Assembly: GCA_001319865.1 (NCBI GenBank)
Contig: BBSL01000430.1
Span: 1 to 40,039, forward strand
DNA from: Burkholderia sp. E7m39
GTDB taxonomy: Bacteria; Pseudomonadota; Gammaproteobacteria; Burkholderiales; Burkholderiaceae
DNA length: 40,039 nucleotides
Direction: 5' to 3'
Of the stretch, positions 1-7,986 are shown in pieces. The position numbers and the translations under genes were made by a program. The number at the start of each line of letters is the position of its first letter. Position 1 is the first letter of the stretch. The notes below the pieces were generated by a model. That model was not told where the DNA came from, did not search any database, and saw nothing but the letters and a program-made list of their open reading frames with translations.

Positions 1-1
1 A

Positions 2-412
2 CGCGCTCGCCCGCGATCCGCGTTCGCGACGCTCGAGGCGCGCCTCGCACATCAGGACGAACTCGATGCGCTCGTCAACGCATGGTCGTCGAATCAGGAC
101 GCCTACGCCGCGATGGAGTATCTGCAACGCGCGGGCGTGCCTGCCGGTGTCTGCCAGACAGCGGCCGATCGCTGCGACCGTGATCCGCAGCTCGCATCGC
201 TCGCGTGGCTGACGGAAGTGACGGGCACGCGCATCGGCCGGTGGCCCGTGATCGAGTTTCCCGTGAAGCTCGCGGCCACGCCCGCGTACAGCGGCGGCGT
301 GATCGATCGCGGCGCGCCCTGCTATGGCGAAGACAACGAACATGTGCTCGCAGAATGGCTCGGCTATTCGGACACACAGATTCAGGCGCTGCGCGACGAA
401 GGCGTGATCTGA
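2..412 (+). CDS. CaiB/BaiF family CoA-transferase, C-terminal part (cut by window edge)
   Basis: The reading frame is open from the left edge and stops with TGA at 410-412, so only about 136 C-terminal residues are visible. Class III CoA-transferases move CoA from a donor thioester to a carboxylic acid. The visible part has the family's typical C-terminal run: a helical segment, then AGVPAGVCQTAADRCDRDPQ, a hydrophobic strand, and a closing segment in which LAEWLGYSDTQIQALRDEGVI-like sequence matches the usual 'vL..lLGys..ei..L...gvi' ending. The catalytic Asp lies upstream of the window, so activity cannot be judged. It is followed 48 bp later by the flavin reductase-like gene on the same strand, probably in one operon with the downstream lactonase and thiolase-fold genes. 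The family is fairly sure; the substrate is unknown. Confidence 0.85.
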   Translation, partial: RARPRSAFATLEARLAHQDELDALVNAWSSNQDAYAAMEYLQRAGVPAGVCQTAADRCDRDPQLASLAWLTEVTGTRIGRWPVIEFPVKLAATPAYSGGVIDRGAPCYGEDNEHVLAEWLGYSDTQIQALRDEGVI

Positions 413-460
413 CGCGCCGTGCCGGCCACTTCAGTTCCTCATTTGCCAAAGGACACACAC

Positions 461-1099
461 GTGTATTTCGACTTCGCCGCCTATACGCCGCTGCAACGCT
501 ACAAGCTGCTGTCGTCGACGGTCACGCCGCGGCCCGTCGCATGGGTCTCGACGGCCGACGCGAGCGGCCGGCCGAACGCCGCGCCCTTCTCGTTCTTCAA
601 TGTCTTCGCCGAAGACCCGGCGGCGCTCGGCTTCGCGATCAATCATCGAAGCGATACCGACCGCAAGGACACCGGCGAAAACGTGCGCGCGCAGCGTGAG
701 TTCGTCGTGAATCTGGTGAGCGAGGACATCGTCGAAAAGATGAACGTCACCGCGATCGAATTCGGCCCGGACGTGGACGAATTCGTCGAAGCGGGCCTCA
801 CGCCCGCGCCCTGCACGATGGTTCGCGCGCCGCGTATTGCCGAAAGCCGCGTGTCGTTCGAATGCAGGCTCATGCAGATCGTGCCGCTCGGCAAACGCCG
901 TTCGCTGGTGCTCGGCGAAGTGCTCGCGATGCACGTGCGCGACGATGCCGTGCTCGACCCGGTGCGCTGCCTGATCGACACGCCGCGCCTGCAGCTGGTG
1001 GGCCGCATGCAGGGCCACCACTACGTGCGCATGGCGGACATCTTCGAGATGCCGACGATACCCGTCGACGCATGGACGCTGAAAAGCGAACGCGCCTGA
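461..1099 (+). CDS. Flavin reductase-like domain protein (FMN-binding split barrel)
   Basis: A 212-residue protein of the flavin reductase-like family (DIM6/NTAB type), whose members bind FMN and either reduce flavin for an oxygenase or act on flavin-linked substrates. The early motif VTPRPVAWVSTADASGRPN followed by APFSFFNVFAEDP is the typical FMN-binding start, and a basic RSDTDRKDTGENV segment follows. I chose GTG at 461 because AAAGGA lies 7 bases upstream and family members normally begin MYFDF; an in-frame GTG at 419 would add 14 residues and has no good ribosome binding site. It sits between a CoA-transferase and an SMP-30 lactonase. No oxygenase gene is adjacent, so the user of its reduced flavin is not evident; it may instead act directly in the pathway. 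Confidence 0.85.
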   Translation: MYFDFAAYTPLQRYKLLSSTVTPRPVAWVSTADASGRPNAAPFSFFNVFAEDPAALGFAINHRSDTDRKDTGENVRAQREFVVNLVSEDIVEKMNVTAIEFGPDVDEFVEAGLTPAPCTMVRAPRIAESRVSFECRLMQIVPLGKRRSLVLGEVLAMHVRDDAVLDPVRCLIDTPRLQLVGRMQGHHYVRMADIFEMPTIPVDAWTLKSERA

Positions 1100-1160
1100 A
1101 TGCGGCGCGGGCGCACCCCTCAACCGCGGTCGAAACAGACCTGAACCAGGAGGAGACGAT

Positions 1161-2072
1161 TTGAGCCCCGAGTTCGAAATCATCAACTACGCGCGCTTTC
1201 GCCACAACGTGGTAGCGAACGCGCGCATCGAGGTGCTGCATGCGGGCATGCGCTGGCCGGAAGGCCCCGTGTGGTTCGCCGACGGCGAATACCTGCTGTG
1301 GAGCGACATTCCGAACAACCGCATCATGCGCTGGACAGAAGGCGCGCCCGCCACCCTCTACCGCTATCCCGCCAGCCACGCGAACGGCAACACGCGCGAC
1401 CGCCAAGGCAGGCTGATCACCTGCGAGAGCGGTGGACGCCGCGTGACGCGCACCGAGCACGACGGCACGCTCACCGTGCTCGCCGACCGCTTTCAGGGCA
1501 AGCGTCTGAATTCGCCGAACGACGTGGTCGTGAAATCGGACGACAGCATCTGGTTCAGCGACCCCGACTACGGCATCCTCAGCGACTACACGGGCAACAA
1601 GGCGCAAAGCGAAATCGGCGCGAACAACGTCTACCGGCTCGATCCCCGCACGGGCGAACTGTCGGTTGCGACGGGCGCGCTCGTGAAGCCGAACGGCCTC
1701 GCGTTCTCGCCGGACGAATCGATCCTCTATATCGCGGACTCAGGCGTGTCGCACGACCCGGACGGGCCGCATCACATCGTCGCGTACGACGTCATCGACG
1801 GCGTGACGCTCACGCGCGAGCGCGTGTTCGCGACCATCTCGCCCGGCGTCGCCGATGGCTTTCGGATCGATACGGAAGGCAACGTCTGGACCACGGCGGG
1901 CGACGGCGTGCACTGCTACGCCCCCGACGGCGAACTGATCGGCAAGATCCGTCTGCCCGAGGTGGCCACCAATCTCACGTTCGGCGGCCCGAAGCGAAAC
2001 CGGCTGTTCATCACGACGGCGTCGTCGCTGATGGCCGTGTATGTCGGCCAGCAAGGCGCGCAGCGGCCATGA
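1161..2072 (+). CDS. SMP-30/gluconolactonase/LRE family lactonase
   Basis: A 303-residue six-bladed beta-propeller of the SMP-30 family, which uses one divalent metal to open sugar lactones or related cyclic esters. Visible family landmarks are WPEGPVW near residues 31-37 (metal Glu), the LNSPNDVVV segment around 115 (metal Asn), and YIADSG near 195 (metal Asp). Start is TTG at 1161, picked because AGGAGGAG at 1148-1155 stands 5 bases before it; no ATG is as well placed. It lies 61 bp after the flavin reductase-like gene and 37 bp before the thiolase-fold gene, so a polycistronic mRNA is likely. A lactonase here fits hydrolysis of a lactone before CoA activation. The exact lactone is not deducible. 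Confidence 0.88.
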   Translation: MSPEFEIINYARFRHNVVANARIEVLHAGMRWPEGPVWFADGEYLLWSDIPNNRIMRWTEGAPATLYRYPASHANGNTRDRQGRLITCESGGRRVTRTEHDGTLTVLADRFQGKRLNSPNDVVVKSDDSIWFSDPDYGILSDYTGNKAQSEIGANNVYRLDPRTGELSVATGALVKPNGLAFSPDESILYIADSGVSHDPDGPHHIVAYDVIDGVTLTRERVFATISPGVADGFRIDTEGNVWTTAGDGVHCYAPDGELIGKIRLPEVATNLTFGGPKRNRLFITTASSLMAVYVGQQGAQRP

Positions 2073-2109
2073 GACCGATCTTCCCCGCGATCACGACGGA
2101 GCACCGCAG

Positions 2110-3240
2110 ATGAACCCGATGCAGGCGTTATCCAACCGCATCGCCGTGGTGGGAGTCGGCAACACCCGCTATGGCGAATTCCCCGATCTCAGCGACTACG
2201 CGCTCGGCGCGCAGGCGTTTCGCACGGCGCTCGGCGACAGCGGCCTCGACAAGTCGCAAGTCGACGGGCTGCTGTGCTGCCGCGTGCCCTTTTATGCACA
2301 GATGGGCGAAACGCTCGGCATCAATCCTCGCTGGACCATGACGTTGCCTGGCCACGGCCGCATGTCGGGCATGGCCGTCGTCGAGGCGATGCTCGCGCTC
2401 GCGAGCGGCGCGGCCAACTACGTGGCGCTCGTCTATACGAACATCGGCCGCTCACGCCGGATGAACTATGGCGGCGACGAATTCGCGTCGTTCTGGGACC
2501 CGTGGGGCCTCACGTCGCCGGGCGCCTCGCATGCGCTGATGTTCCGCATGCACATGGAGCGCTACGGCACGACCACGCGACAACTCGGCGAAGTGTCCGT
2601 CGCGTTTCGCAGCAACGCGATGCTCAACCCGGACGCCGTGATGCGCAAACCGATGACGCTCGACGATCACGCACAGGTCCGCCGCATCGTCGAGCCGCTC
2701 GGACTCTACGACTACTGCCTGATCAACGACGGCGCGGTCTGCATGATCCTGACCACGCGCGAGCGCGCAGCCGATCTGCGCAAGCCGCCCGTGCTGATTG
2801 CGGGCGTCGGCGCACGCGATGCGTTCGAGCACAGCGCGATCGGCAATTTCGATCAGGAGTTCTGGTACGGCGAGGTGCGCGAGGCGGGCACACAGGCCTA
2901 TCAGATGGCGGGCGTGGGCCCGCAGGATGTCGACGCGCTGATGTGCTACGACAACTTCACGCCGACCGTGCTGTTCAGCCTCGAAGGGCTTGGCTTTTGC
3001 GAACGCGGCGCGGCGGGCGGTTTCGTCGAGAACGGCGCGCTGTGCGTGGGCGGCCGGCTGCCGACCAATACCGACGGCGGTCATCTGTCGAATTCGTACA
3101 TGCAGGGCTGGGCGCTCAACGTCGAAGCGGTGCGCCAGTTGCGCGGCGAATGCGGCGCGCGCCAGGTGGCGGATTGCGAAGTCGTGCAGTACGTCGCGGC
3201 CACGCCGTGCACGCGCTCCATCATCTACACGCGAGGCTAG
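2110..3240 (+). CDS. Thiolase-fold protein, Ltp/SCP-X-like (probable retro-aldolase, no nucleophilic Cys)
   Basis: A 376-residue thiolase-superfamily protein. The place where thiolases carry the acyl-accepting Cys (usually C-A-S-G) reads R-M-S-G near residues 84-87, so a classic Claisen reaction is unlikely. It keeps the Ltp-type landmarks: CYDNF with Tyr280, and GGHLSNSY with His325 and Tyr330, the area where Ltp aldolases place their acid/base residues. Ltp proteins cleave beta-hydroxyacyl-CoAs with a tertiary hydroxyl into a ketone and a short acyl-CoA and need a DUF35 partner; that partner starts 4 bp downstream. Start ATG 2110 has GGAG 8 bases upstream. A longer in-frame start at 2041 would overlap the lactonase gene and is disfavoured. 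Retro-aldolase is inferred, not shown. Confidence 0.82.
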   Translation: MNPMQALSNRIAVVGVGNTRYGEFPDLSDYALGAQAFRTALGDSGLDKSQVDGLLCCRVPFYAQMGETLGINPRWTMTLPGHGRMSGMAVVEAMLALASGAANYVALVYTNIGRSRRMNYGGDEFASFWDPWGLTSPGASHALMFRMHMERYGTTTRQLGEVSVAFRSNAMLNPDAVMRKPMTLDDHAQVRRIVEPLGLYDYCLINDGAVCMILTTRERAADLRKPPVLIAGVGARDAFEHSAIGNFDQEFWYGEVREAGTQAYQMAGVGPQDVDALMCYDNFTPTVLFSLEGLGFCERGAAGGFVENGALCVGGRLPTNTDGGHLSNSYMQGWALNVEAVRQLRGECGARQVADCEVVQYVAATPCTRSIIYTRG

Positions 3241-3244
3241 GACC

Positions 3245-3655
3245 ATGAACCGCTACGACAAACCATTGCCCGCGATCGACGCCTATACGCGCGGCTACTG
3301 GGACCACGCGCGCGCGCATCGGCTGTCAGTGCAGGCCTGCACGCAGTGCGGCCATCGTCACCTTCCGGCGACGCCTGTCTGTCCGCAGTGTCTGTCCGAG
3401 GCGCTAAGCTGGGAAGCCGTGAGCGGACGCGGCACGCTCGTTTCGTGGGCCACGTTTCATCGCGCCTATTGGCCCGCGTTTCGCGACGATGTGCCGTATC
3501 ACGTGTGCATCGTGCAACTCGACGACGGACCGCTCGTGGTCGGCAATTTCGCGGACAACCGGCTGCCCGACGACGTAAGAATGGGCATGGCGCTGCGTGT
3601 CGAATTCGAGGACGTGACGCCGGACATATCGCTCGCGCGGTTCGTCGCCGCTTGA
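3245..3655 (+). CDS. Zn-ribbon and OB-fold protein (DUF35), partner of the preceding thiolase-fold protein
   Basis: A 136-residue protein with an N-terminal helix, a rubredoxin-like Zn ribbon formed by Cys32, Cys35, Cys46 and Cys49 (CTQCGHRHLPATPVCPQC), and an OB-fold with the usual SGRGTLVSWATFHRAYWPAF strand. DUF35 proteins bind thiolase-fold enzymes; in the ChsH2-Ltp2 system the DUF35 domain is needed for aldolase activity and helps bind the acyl-CoA. The ATG lies 4 bp after the thiolase-fold stop codon, consistent with coupled, stoichiometric synthesis. A second DUF35/thiolase pair occurs at 13838-15462. This is the last gene of the plus-strand arm; a hairpin follows 15 bp later. Confidence 0.88.
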   Translation: MNRYDKPLPAIDAYTRGYWDHARAHRLSVQACTQCGHRHLPATPVCPQCLSEALSWEAVSGRGTLVSWATFHRAYWPAFRDDVPYHVCIVQLDDGPLVVGNFADNRLPDDVRMGMALRVEFEDVTPDISLARFVAA

Positions 3656-3669
3656 GCTTCGGCTCGCAC

Positions 3670-3700
3670 GAAGGCCGCGCGCGCGGAACGCGCGGCCTTC
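3670..3700. terminator. Perfect 12-bp GC-rich hairpin between convergent operons
   Basis: The left arm GAAGGCCGCGCG (3670-3681) and right arm CGCGCGGCCTTC (3689-3700) pair perfectly around a 7-base loop. It sits between the ends of convergent genes (stop at 3655 on plus, stop at 3748 on minus) and can form on either transcript. The downstream tract is only weakly T-rich (GGTTGTTGG), so it may need help or act as a stabilising 3' hairpin. Confidence 0.6.
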
Positions 3701-3747
3701 GGTTGTTGGCACCAAGGTCGTGCCTTACGTATCTTTGTGCGAATCGC

Positions 3748-4374
3748 TCACGCCGCGTGGTTCGACGCGAGACTCGCCAGCATATGGCGAAACGCGATCA
3801 TGCCGGGATCATCGAGGCCGACTGAACGCTCGGCGAACATGCGCGCGCGTCCGATGCGGTTCGGCCGGCCGCGAAACGTGACGATCGCTGCGTCGACAGC
3901 CGCCGTGGCCGCCGCATGTTGCGCGCGTGGATCGTCGAGTCCCGCGATGGCATCGTGTGTGGCGATCAGCGTATCGAGCACCGTCTTGTCGCCGGGCACC
4001 GCGCCGCCGCGCTGCGCAATCGCGTCGCTCGCCGCCTTCACCTGCGCCGGCAGCGCACGCCAGTCGAGCGACGCCGCGCCCGCCAGATTGCGCGCGAGCG
4101 TCATGAACGCGACGGTGAGCAAGGTGCCGAAGCTGGAGCCGGATGCCCGCGCGGTCGCTTGCGCACAAGCCTTGAAGAGCGCACCCAGATCCGCATGCGG
4201 GCCTGCGTCGAGCGCGCTGCGCACGTTGGACGCGCAGCGCGCCAGCGTCGCGCCGAGATCGCCATCGCCAAGCTGCCCATCCAGCCGGTTCAGCTCGGGC
4301 GCGGCGGCATCGAGCACATCGGCCCACCGGCGCAGCGCGTGATCCGCGGCTTCGATCGTGAGCGCCATCGTCAT
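3748..4374 (-). CDS. dhaL: DhaL subunit of a dihydroxyacetone-kinase-type enzyme
   Basis: A 208-residue all-helical nucleotide-binding subunit. The Mg-nucleotide motif is LDGQLGDGDLGATL at residues 31-44, with Asp32, Asp37 and Asp39 matching the metal-binding aspartates; the His of the common GDGDHG is Leu here. DhaL supplies the phosphate that DhaK passes to a bound ketose. Its ATG (4374) overlaps the dhaK stop codon in ATGA, so translation is probably coupled; a second ATG six bases on (4368) is better spaced from GGAG and may be the real start. No DhaM phosphotransferase gene is visible, so the pair may use ATP directly or an unlinked PTS protein. Last gene of the minus arm. Confidence 0.9.
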   Translation of the reverse strand: MTMALTIEAADHALRRWADVLDAAAPELNRLDGQLGDGDLGATLARCASNVRSALDAGPHADLGALFKACAQATARASGSSFGTLLTVAFMTLARNLAGAASLDWRALPAQVKAASDAIAQRGGAVPGDKTVLDTLIATHDAIAGLDDPRAQHAAATAAVDAAIVTFRGRPNRIGRARMFAERSVGLDDPGMIAFRHMLASLASNHAA

Positions 4375-5372
4375 GCTCTCCAGAAAGGCGAAACGGCGGG
4401 TGCGTGCAGCAGCCGTTCCAGTTCGCTGTCGAGCCGCTGGATAGTCAACGACACGCCCGTCATTTCCATCGACGTCGCATAGCGTCCGACGAGCGGCCGC
4501 ACGATCTGCAGGCCGCGCGTCTGCAACTCGCGCGCGACCGCGCGAAACACGATGTAAAGCTCTTCGTACGGCGTCGCGCCGAGCGAGTTCACCAGCACCG
4601 ACACGCGCTCGCCGCGCGCGGTATCGAGGTCCGACAGGAGACGTTCGAGCATCTCCTGCACGAGCGCATCGGCGGGCTTCAGCGGGCCGCGCCACAAGCC
4701 CGGTTCGCCGTGAATGCCCATGCCCATTTCGATTTCGCCGTCGTCGATCGTGAAGCCCGGCTTGCCCACTTCGGGCGCGATGCACGGTGTAAGCGCGACG
4801 CCGATCGAGCGGCAGCCTGCCACCGCCTTGCGCGCGACCGCCGTCACGTCGGCAAGCGACGCGCCCTCCTCTTCCGCTTTCGCTCCCGCGAAACGGTACG
4901 CGTAGACGACGCCCGCGACGCCTCTGCGCTTCGCGCTCTCCTGCGCCGACGCACTCGCGACATCGTCCGTCACGAGCACCGTCGTGCTTTCGAGGCCGTC
5001 GAGTTCGGCGAGCTCGCCCGCCATGTCGAAGTTCATGCGGTCGCCGCCATAGTTGCCATAGAGGCGCAGCACGCCCGCGCCGTGATCGGCTTCGCGCATC
5101 GCATCGATGCAATCGCCGACGGTCGGCCCGGCGAACACGTTGCCGATCGCACACGCATCGAGCAGCCCCGTGCCGACGTAGCCCGTGAACAGCGGCAAAT
5201 GGCCGGAGCCGCCGCCGGACACGACGCCCACCTTGCCCTCGCGGGCGGGCGCCGCGCGTGCGACCACGCGGCCGCTTTCGCCCGCGCGGCGATACACGTC
5301 GGGATGCGCGAGGCACAGGCCATCGAGCATTTCATCGACATACGCGAGAGGTTCGTTGAGGATCTTCTTCAT
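4371..5372 (-). CDS. dhaK: DhaK subunit of a dihydroxyacetone-kinase-type enzyme
   Basis: A 333-residue substrate-binding subunit. Landmarks are GGGSGHLP (residues 53-60, His58), YGNYGGDRMNFDMA (Asp111) and MGIHGEPG with His221, the His that binds ketoses such as dihydroxyacetone covalently as a hemiaminal. All three key residues are present, so it should be active. Related split kinases act on dihydroxyacetone or on tetruloses such as erythrulose, so the natural sugar is open. Start ATG 5372 is chosen because MKKILNEP is the normal family start; the frame runs open to 5432. Next to CoA-transferases and Ltp-type proteins, it could capture a small ketose released by retro-aldol cleavage. Confidence 0.9.
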   Translation of the reverse strand: MKKILNEPLAYVDEMLDGLCLAHPDVYRRAGESGRVVARAAPAREGKVGVVSGGGSGHLPLFTGYVGTGLLDACAIGNVFAGPTVGDCIDAMREADHGAGVLRLYGNYGGDRMNFDMAGELAELDGLESTTVLVTDDVASASAQESAKRRGVAGVVYAYRFAGAKAEEEGASLADVTAVARKAVAGCRSIGVALTPCIAPEVGKPGFTIDDGEIEMGMGIHGEPGLWRGPLKPADALVQEMLERLLSDLDTARGERVSVLVNSLGATPYEELYIVFRAVARELQTRGLQIVRPLVGRYATSMEMTGVSLTIQRLDSELERLLHAPAVSPFWRA

Positions 5373-5475
5373 GAGTGGTCTCGTGCCGCCCGGCGGAGCC
5401 GGCCAGTTCTGGATCGGTTGGAACCGCTTCAAACCGCTTCAAACCGACAAGGTTGATGGTCGCGCGCGAAGCGGT

Positions 5476-6186
5476 TCAGACGCCGAGATACGCGCTCTGC
5501 ACGGCGGGGTCTTTCAGCAGATCGCCCGTCGGCCCCGTGTTCACCGAGCGCCCCAGTTCGAAGATCACCGCGCGCGACGCGAGGTGCATCGCCCAGTGCG
5601 CGTTCTGCTCGGCGAGTATCACAGTGAGCTTTTCTTCGCGGCGGACTTCGTCGAGCACGTCGCCGATGCGCTCGACCACGATAGGCGCGAGGCCGAGCGA
5701 AGGCTCGTCCAGCAGGAACAGCCTCGGCCTCGACATCAGCGCGCGGCCGATCGCCAGCATCTGCTGCTCGCCGCCGCTCAGGCTCGCCGCATGTTGCCGG
5801 AAGCGCTCCTTGAGGCGCGGAAAGTAGCGATAGATCTGCTCGGCGCGCTGCTGCGCCTCGTCGCGCGTGCGCGTGAAGGCGCCCATGCGCAGGTTCTCGG
5901 CCACCGACAGTTGCGGAAACACGCGCCGCCCTTCAGGCGACAACGCAATGCCGCGCCGGACGATTTCGCACGTCTTCAGGCCGCGCAATTCGACGCCTTC
6001 GAACGTGATCGAACCCGACGTGCTCGGCGCCATGCCGAGAATCGCCTTGATCGCGCTGCTCTTGCCCGCGCCGTTGCTGCCGACGAGCGCGAAGATCTCG
6101 CCTGCCTCGACGGAGAACGACACGTCGTGCGTGCCTATCACGCGCCCATAGCGCACGTTCAGATCAGATACGGTGAGCTGCGGCAT
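5476..6186 (-). CDS. ABC importer ATPase, LivF-like (branched-chain/HAAT family)
   Basis: A 236-residue ABC ATPase. Walker A is GSNGAGKS at 36-43, the signature is LSGGE at 136-140 and Walker B is FLLDEPSLGLAP from 157, all intact. The size and the LGLAPIVVERI run are typical of LivF, one of two cytoplasmic ATPases of hydrophobic-amino-acid-type importers. Its start overlaps the end of the LivG-like gene by 23 bp. Liv-type systems in catabolic clusters often carry aromatic or carboxylic acids rather than leucine, so substrate cannot be taken from the family. About 100 bp separate it from dhaK, which may lie in the same transcript. Confidence 0.92.
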   Translation of the reverse strand: MPQLTVSDLNVRYGRVIGTHDVSFSVEAGEIFALVGSNGAGKSSAIKAILGMAPSTSGSITFEGVELRGLKTCEIVRRGIALSPEGRRVFPQLSVAENLRMGAFTRTRDEAQQRAEQIYRYFPRLKERFRQHAASLSGGEQQMLAIGRALMSRPRLFLLDEPSLGLAPIVVERIGDVLDEVRREEKLTVILAEQNAHWAMHLASRAVIFELGRSVNTGPTGDLLKDPAVQSAYLGV

Positions 6187-6949
6187 GGCCTCTCCCCAGA
6201 TATGCTTCGATCACTTTCGGATTGGCCAGCACGTCGAGCGGCGCGCCCGTCGTCAGTTCGTGCCCCTGGTTCATCGCCATCACGCGATCGCACAGGCCTT
6301 TCATGAAGCGGATGTTGTGATCGATCACGATCACAGTGATACCGCGCGCGCGTATCTTGAGGATCGTGTCGCGCACATGGTCCGCCTCTTCCGCGCTCAG
6401 CCCCGCGACGGGCTCGTCGAGCATCACGATGCGCGGCTGCGCTGCGAGCGAGATGACCATGCCGAGCGTCTTCTGGTAGCCGTATGGCAGACTGCCCGCC
6501 TGCAGGTGGGCAACCTCCGACAGATTCAGCCAGTGGAGCAGTTCGCCCACGCGCCGCGCAGTGTCCTCGCGCAGCCGGCGAGCGCGGCGCGTATTGAAGA
6601 ACGCCGCGACGAAGCCCGGATACAGGCCGAGATACGCGCCGCGCACGGCGTTCTCGTAGACCGTTTGCGAGCCATAGACCGTCGTCGACTGGAAGGTGCG
6701 CACGAGGCCTTTGCGCGCCAGCACGTGCGGCAGCAGCCCGGTGATGTCTTCGCCGTCGAACAGCACGCGCCCGCCGCTCGGCCGGATCACGCCGCTCACC
6801 AGATTGATCGCCGTCGTCTTGCCCGCGCCGTTCGGTCCGATGATGCCGAGAATCTCGTGCTCATCGACGTGAAAGTTCAGCTCGGACACCGCCGCAAGAC
6901 CGCCGAAATGCCGCGACAGATTTTCAATTTTCAGCAACGTGTTGCTCAT
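6164..6949 (-). CDS. ABC importer ATPase, LivG-like
   Basis: A 261-residue ABC ATPase with Walker A GPNGAGKT at 38-45, Q-loop TFQ at 85-87 and Walker B VMLDEPVAGLSAEEAD from 175. The signature is LPYGYQ (154-159) rather than LSYGQQ, a mild departure seen in some Liv-type proteins. LivG pairs with LivF on the cytoplasmic face of the LivH/LivM permease. Start overlaps the livM-like stop codon by 4 bp (ATGA) and its end overlaps the LivF-like gene, so the cassette is tightly coupled. Confidence 0.92.
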   Translation of the reverse strand: MSNTLLKIENLSRHFGGLAAVSELNFHVDEHEILGIIGPNGAGKTTAINLVSGVIRPSGGRVLFDGEDITGLLPHVLARKGLVRTFQSTTVYGSQTVYENAVRGAYLGLYPGFVAAFFNTRRARRLREDTARRVGELLHWLNLSEVAHLQAGSLPYGYQKTLGMVISLAAQPRIVMLDEPVAGLSAEEADHVRDTILKIRARGITVIVIDHNIRFMKGLCDRVMAMNQGHELTTGAPLDVLANPKVIEAYLGRGHAAAHRI

Positions 6950-7986
6950 CGCGCGCCTTCCCTTTGCGTTCGCCCGCCCATCATCCGTTTGAGCAGTGCG
7001 CCGGCATCCGCGATACCGCCCGAGAAGAACGCCATCACCAGTATCAGAACGATGCCGAAGAACACATGCTGCAGTTCGACATAACCGCGCAGGAACTCAG
7101 GCAGCAGCACGACGAACAGCGTGCCGACGATCGGCCCGATCAACGTGTACATGCCGCCGATCACGTTGATGACGACGAGATTGAGCGATTGCTCCAGCGC
7201 GAACGAAGTCGGATCGATGTAGTGCACGAAGTGCCCCTGAAGCGCGCCCGCCATGCCCGCGATGCCGCAACCGAGCACGAAGATCGACACTTTGGTCGCG
7301 AGCACGGGTACGCCCGAACAGCGCGCGAGCGCCTCGCTCTCGCGCAGCGCGTCGATGGTGCGCCCCGTCTCCGACGCGAGCAGCCGCCCGATCACGCCGA
7401 CGATCACGATCGCGAATCCGCACGCGAGGTAATAGAACGGCACGGGCTGCGAGAAGAACTCGCTCGGCGCGGGCACGCCGAAAATGCCGTTCGATCCGCC
7501 CGTCACGCTCGTCCAGTTCACGAACACCGTGCGCACGATCTCGCCGAACAGGAACGTGACCAGCACGAAGTACTTGCCCGTCAGCCGCAACACGACGGGA
7601 CCGACCACCAGCGCGAGCAGCGCGGGCGCGATGAACGCAAGACACATCGCGAGCGGAAAGGGCAAGTCGAGGTGCATCGTCGCGAGCGCCGACACGTATG
7701 CGCCGATGCCCATGAAGGCTGCATGGCCGAGCGACACGTGGCCCGTGCGGACGATCAGATGCAGCGAAGCGGCGGCGATCGCGGTGATGCAGGTCGTCAC
7801 CGCAATGGACAAGATGAACTTGTCCTGCGCAAACAGCGGCAGCGCGATCAGCGCCGCTACCACGACAGCGACCACAGCGGGATGCGCGAGCCAACGGCGC
7901 GCGGGCCGCTGCAAGGGGCCGTCGGCCGCTTCGCGGGAAGCGAACGGGCGCTGCGGCGCGGATTCGAGAGTCGATGTTTTGCTCAT
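6946..7986 (-). CDS. ABC importer permease, LivM-like
   Basis: A 346-residue inner-membrane permease. After a 35-residue polar N-terminus there are about nine hydrophobic segments. The conserved HVSLGHAAFMGIGAYVSAL segment near 90-108 and the LGCGIAGMAGALQGHFVHYIDP segment are family hallmarks. The frame continues upstream without a stop, but ATG 7986 overlaps the livH-like stop as ATGA and gives the expected protein, so the longer frame is only a shadow of livH. It forms the channel with the LivH-like protein. Confidence 0.9.
   Translation of the reverse strand: MSKTSTLESAPQRPFASREAADGPLQRPARRWLAHPAVVAVVVAALIALPLFAQDKFILSIAVTTCITAIAAASLHLIVRTGHVSLGHAAFMGIGAYVSALATMHLDLPFPLAMCLAFIAPALLALVVGPVVLRLTGKYFVLVTFLFGEIVRTVFVNWTSVTGGSNGIFGVPAPSEFFSQPVPFYYLACGFAIVIVGVIGRLLASETGRTIDALRESEALARCSGVPVLATKVSIFVLGCGIAGMAGALQGHFVHYIDPTSFALEQSLNLVVINVIGGMYTLIGPIVGTLFVVLLPEFLRGYVELQHVFFGIVLILVMAFFSGGIADAGALLKRMMGGRTQREGAR

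Noticed and set aside
2041..2109. Longer N-terminus of the first thiolase-fold protein
   Set aside because: It overlaps the lactonase gene and lacks family similarity; ATG 2110 has a proper ribosome binding site.
4404..5456. A 350-codon plus-strand frame opposite dhaK
   Set aside because: Shadow frame: no ribosome binding site or motif, while dhaK on the other strand has all catalytic residues.
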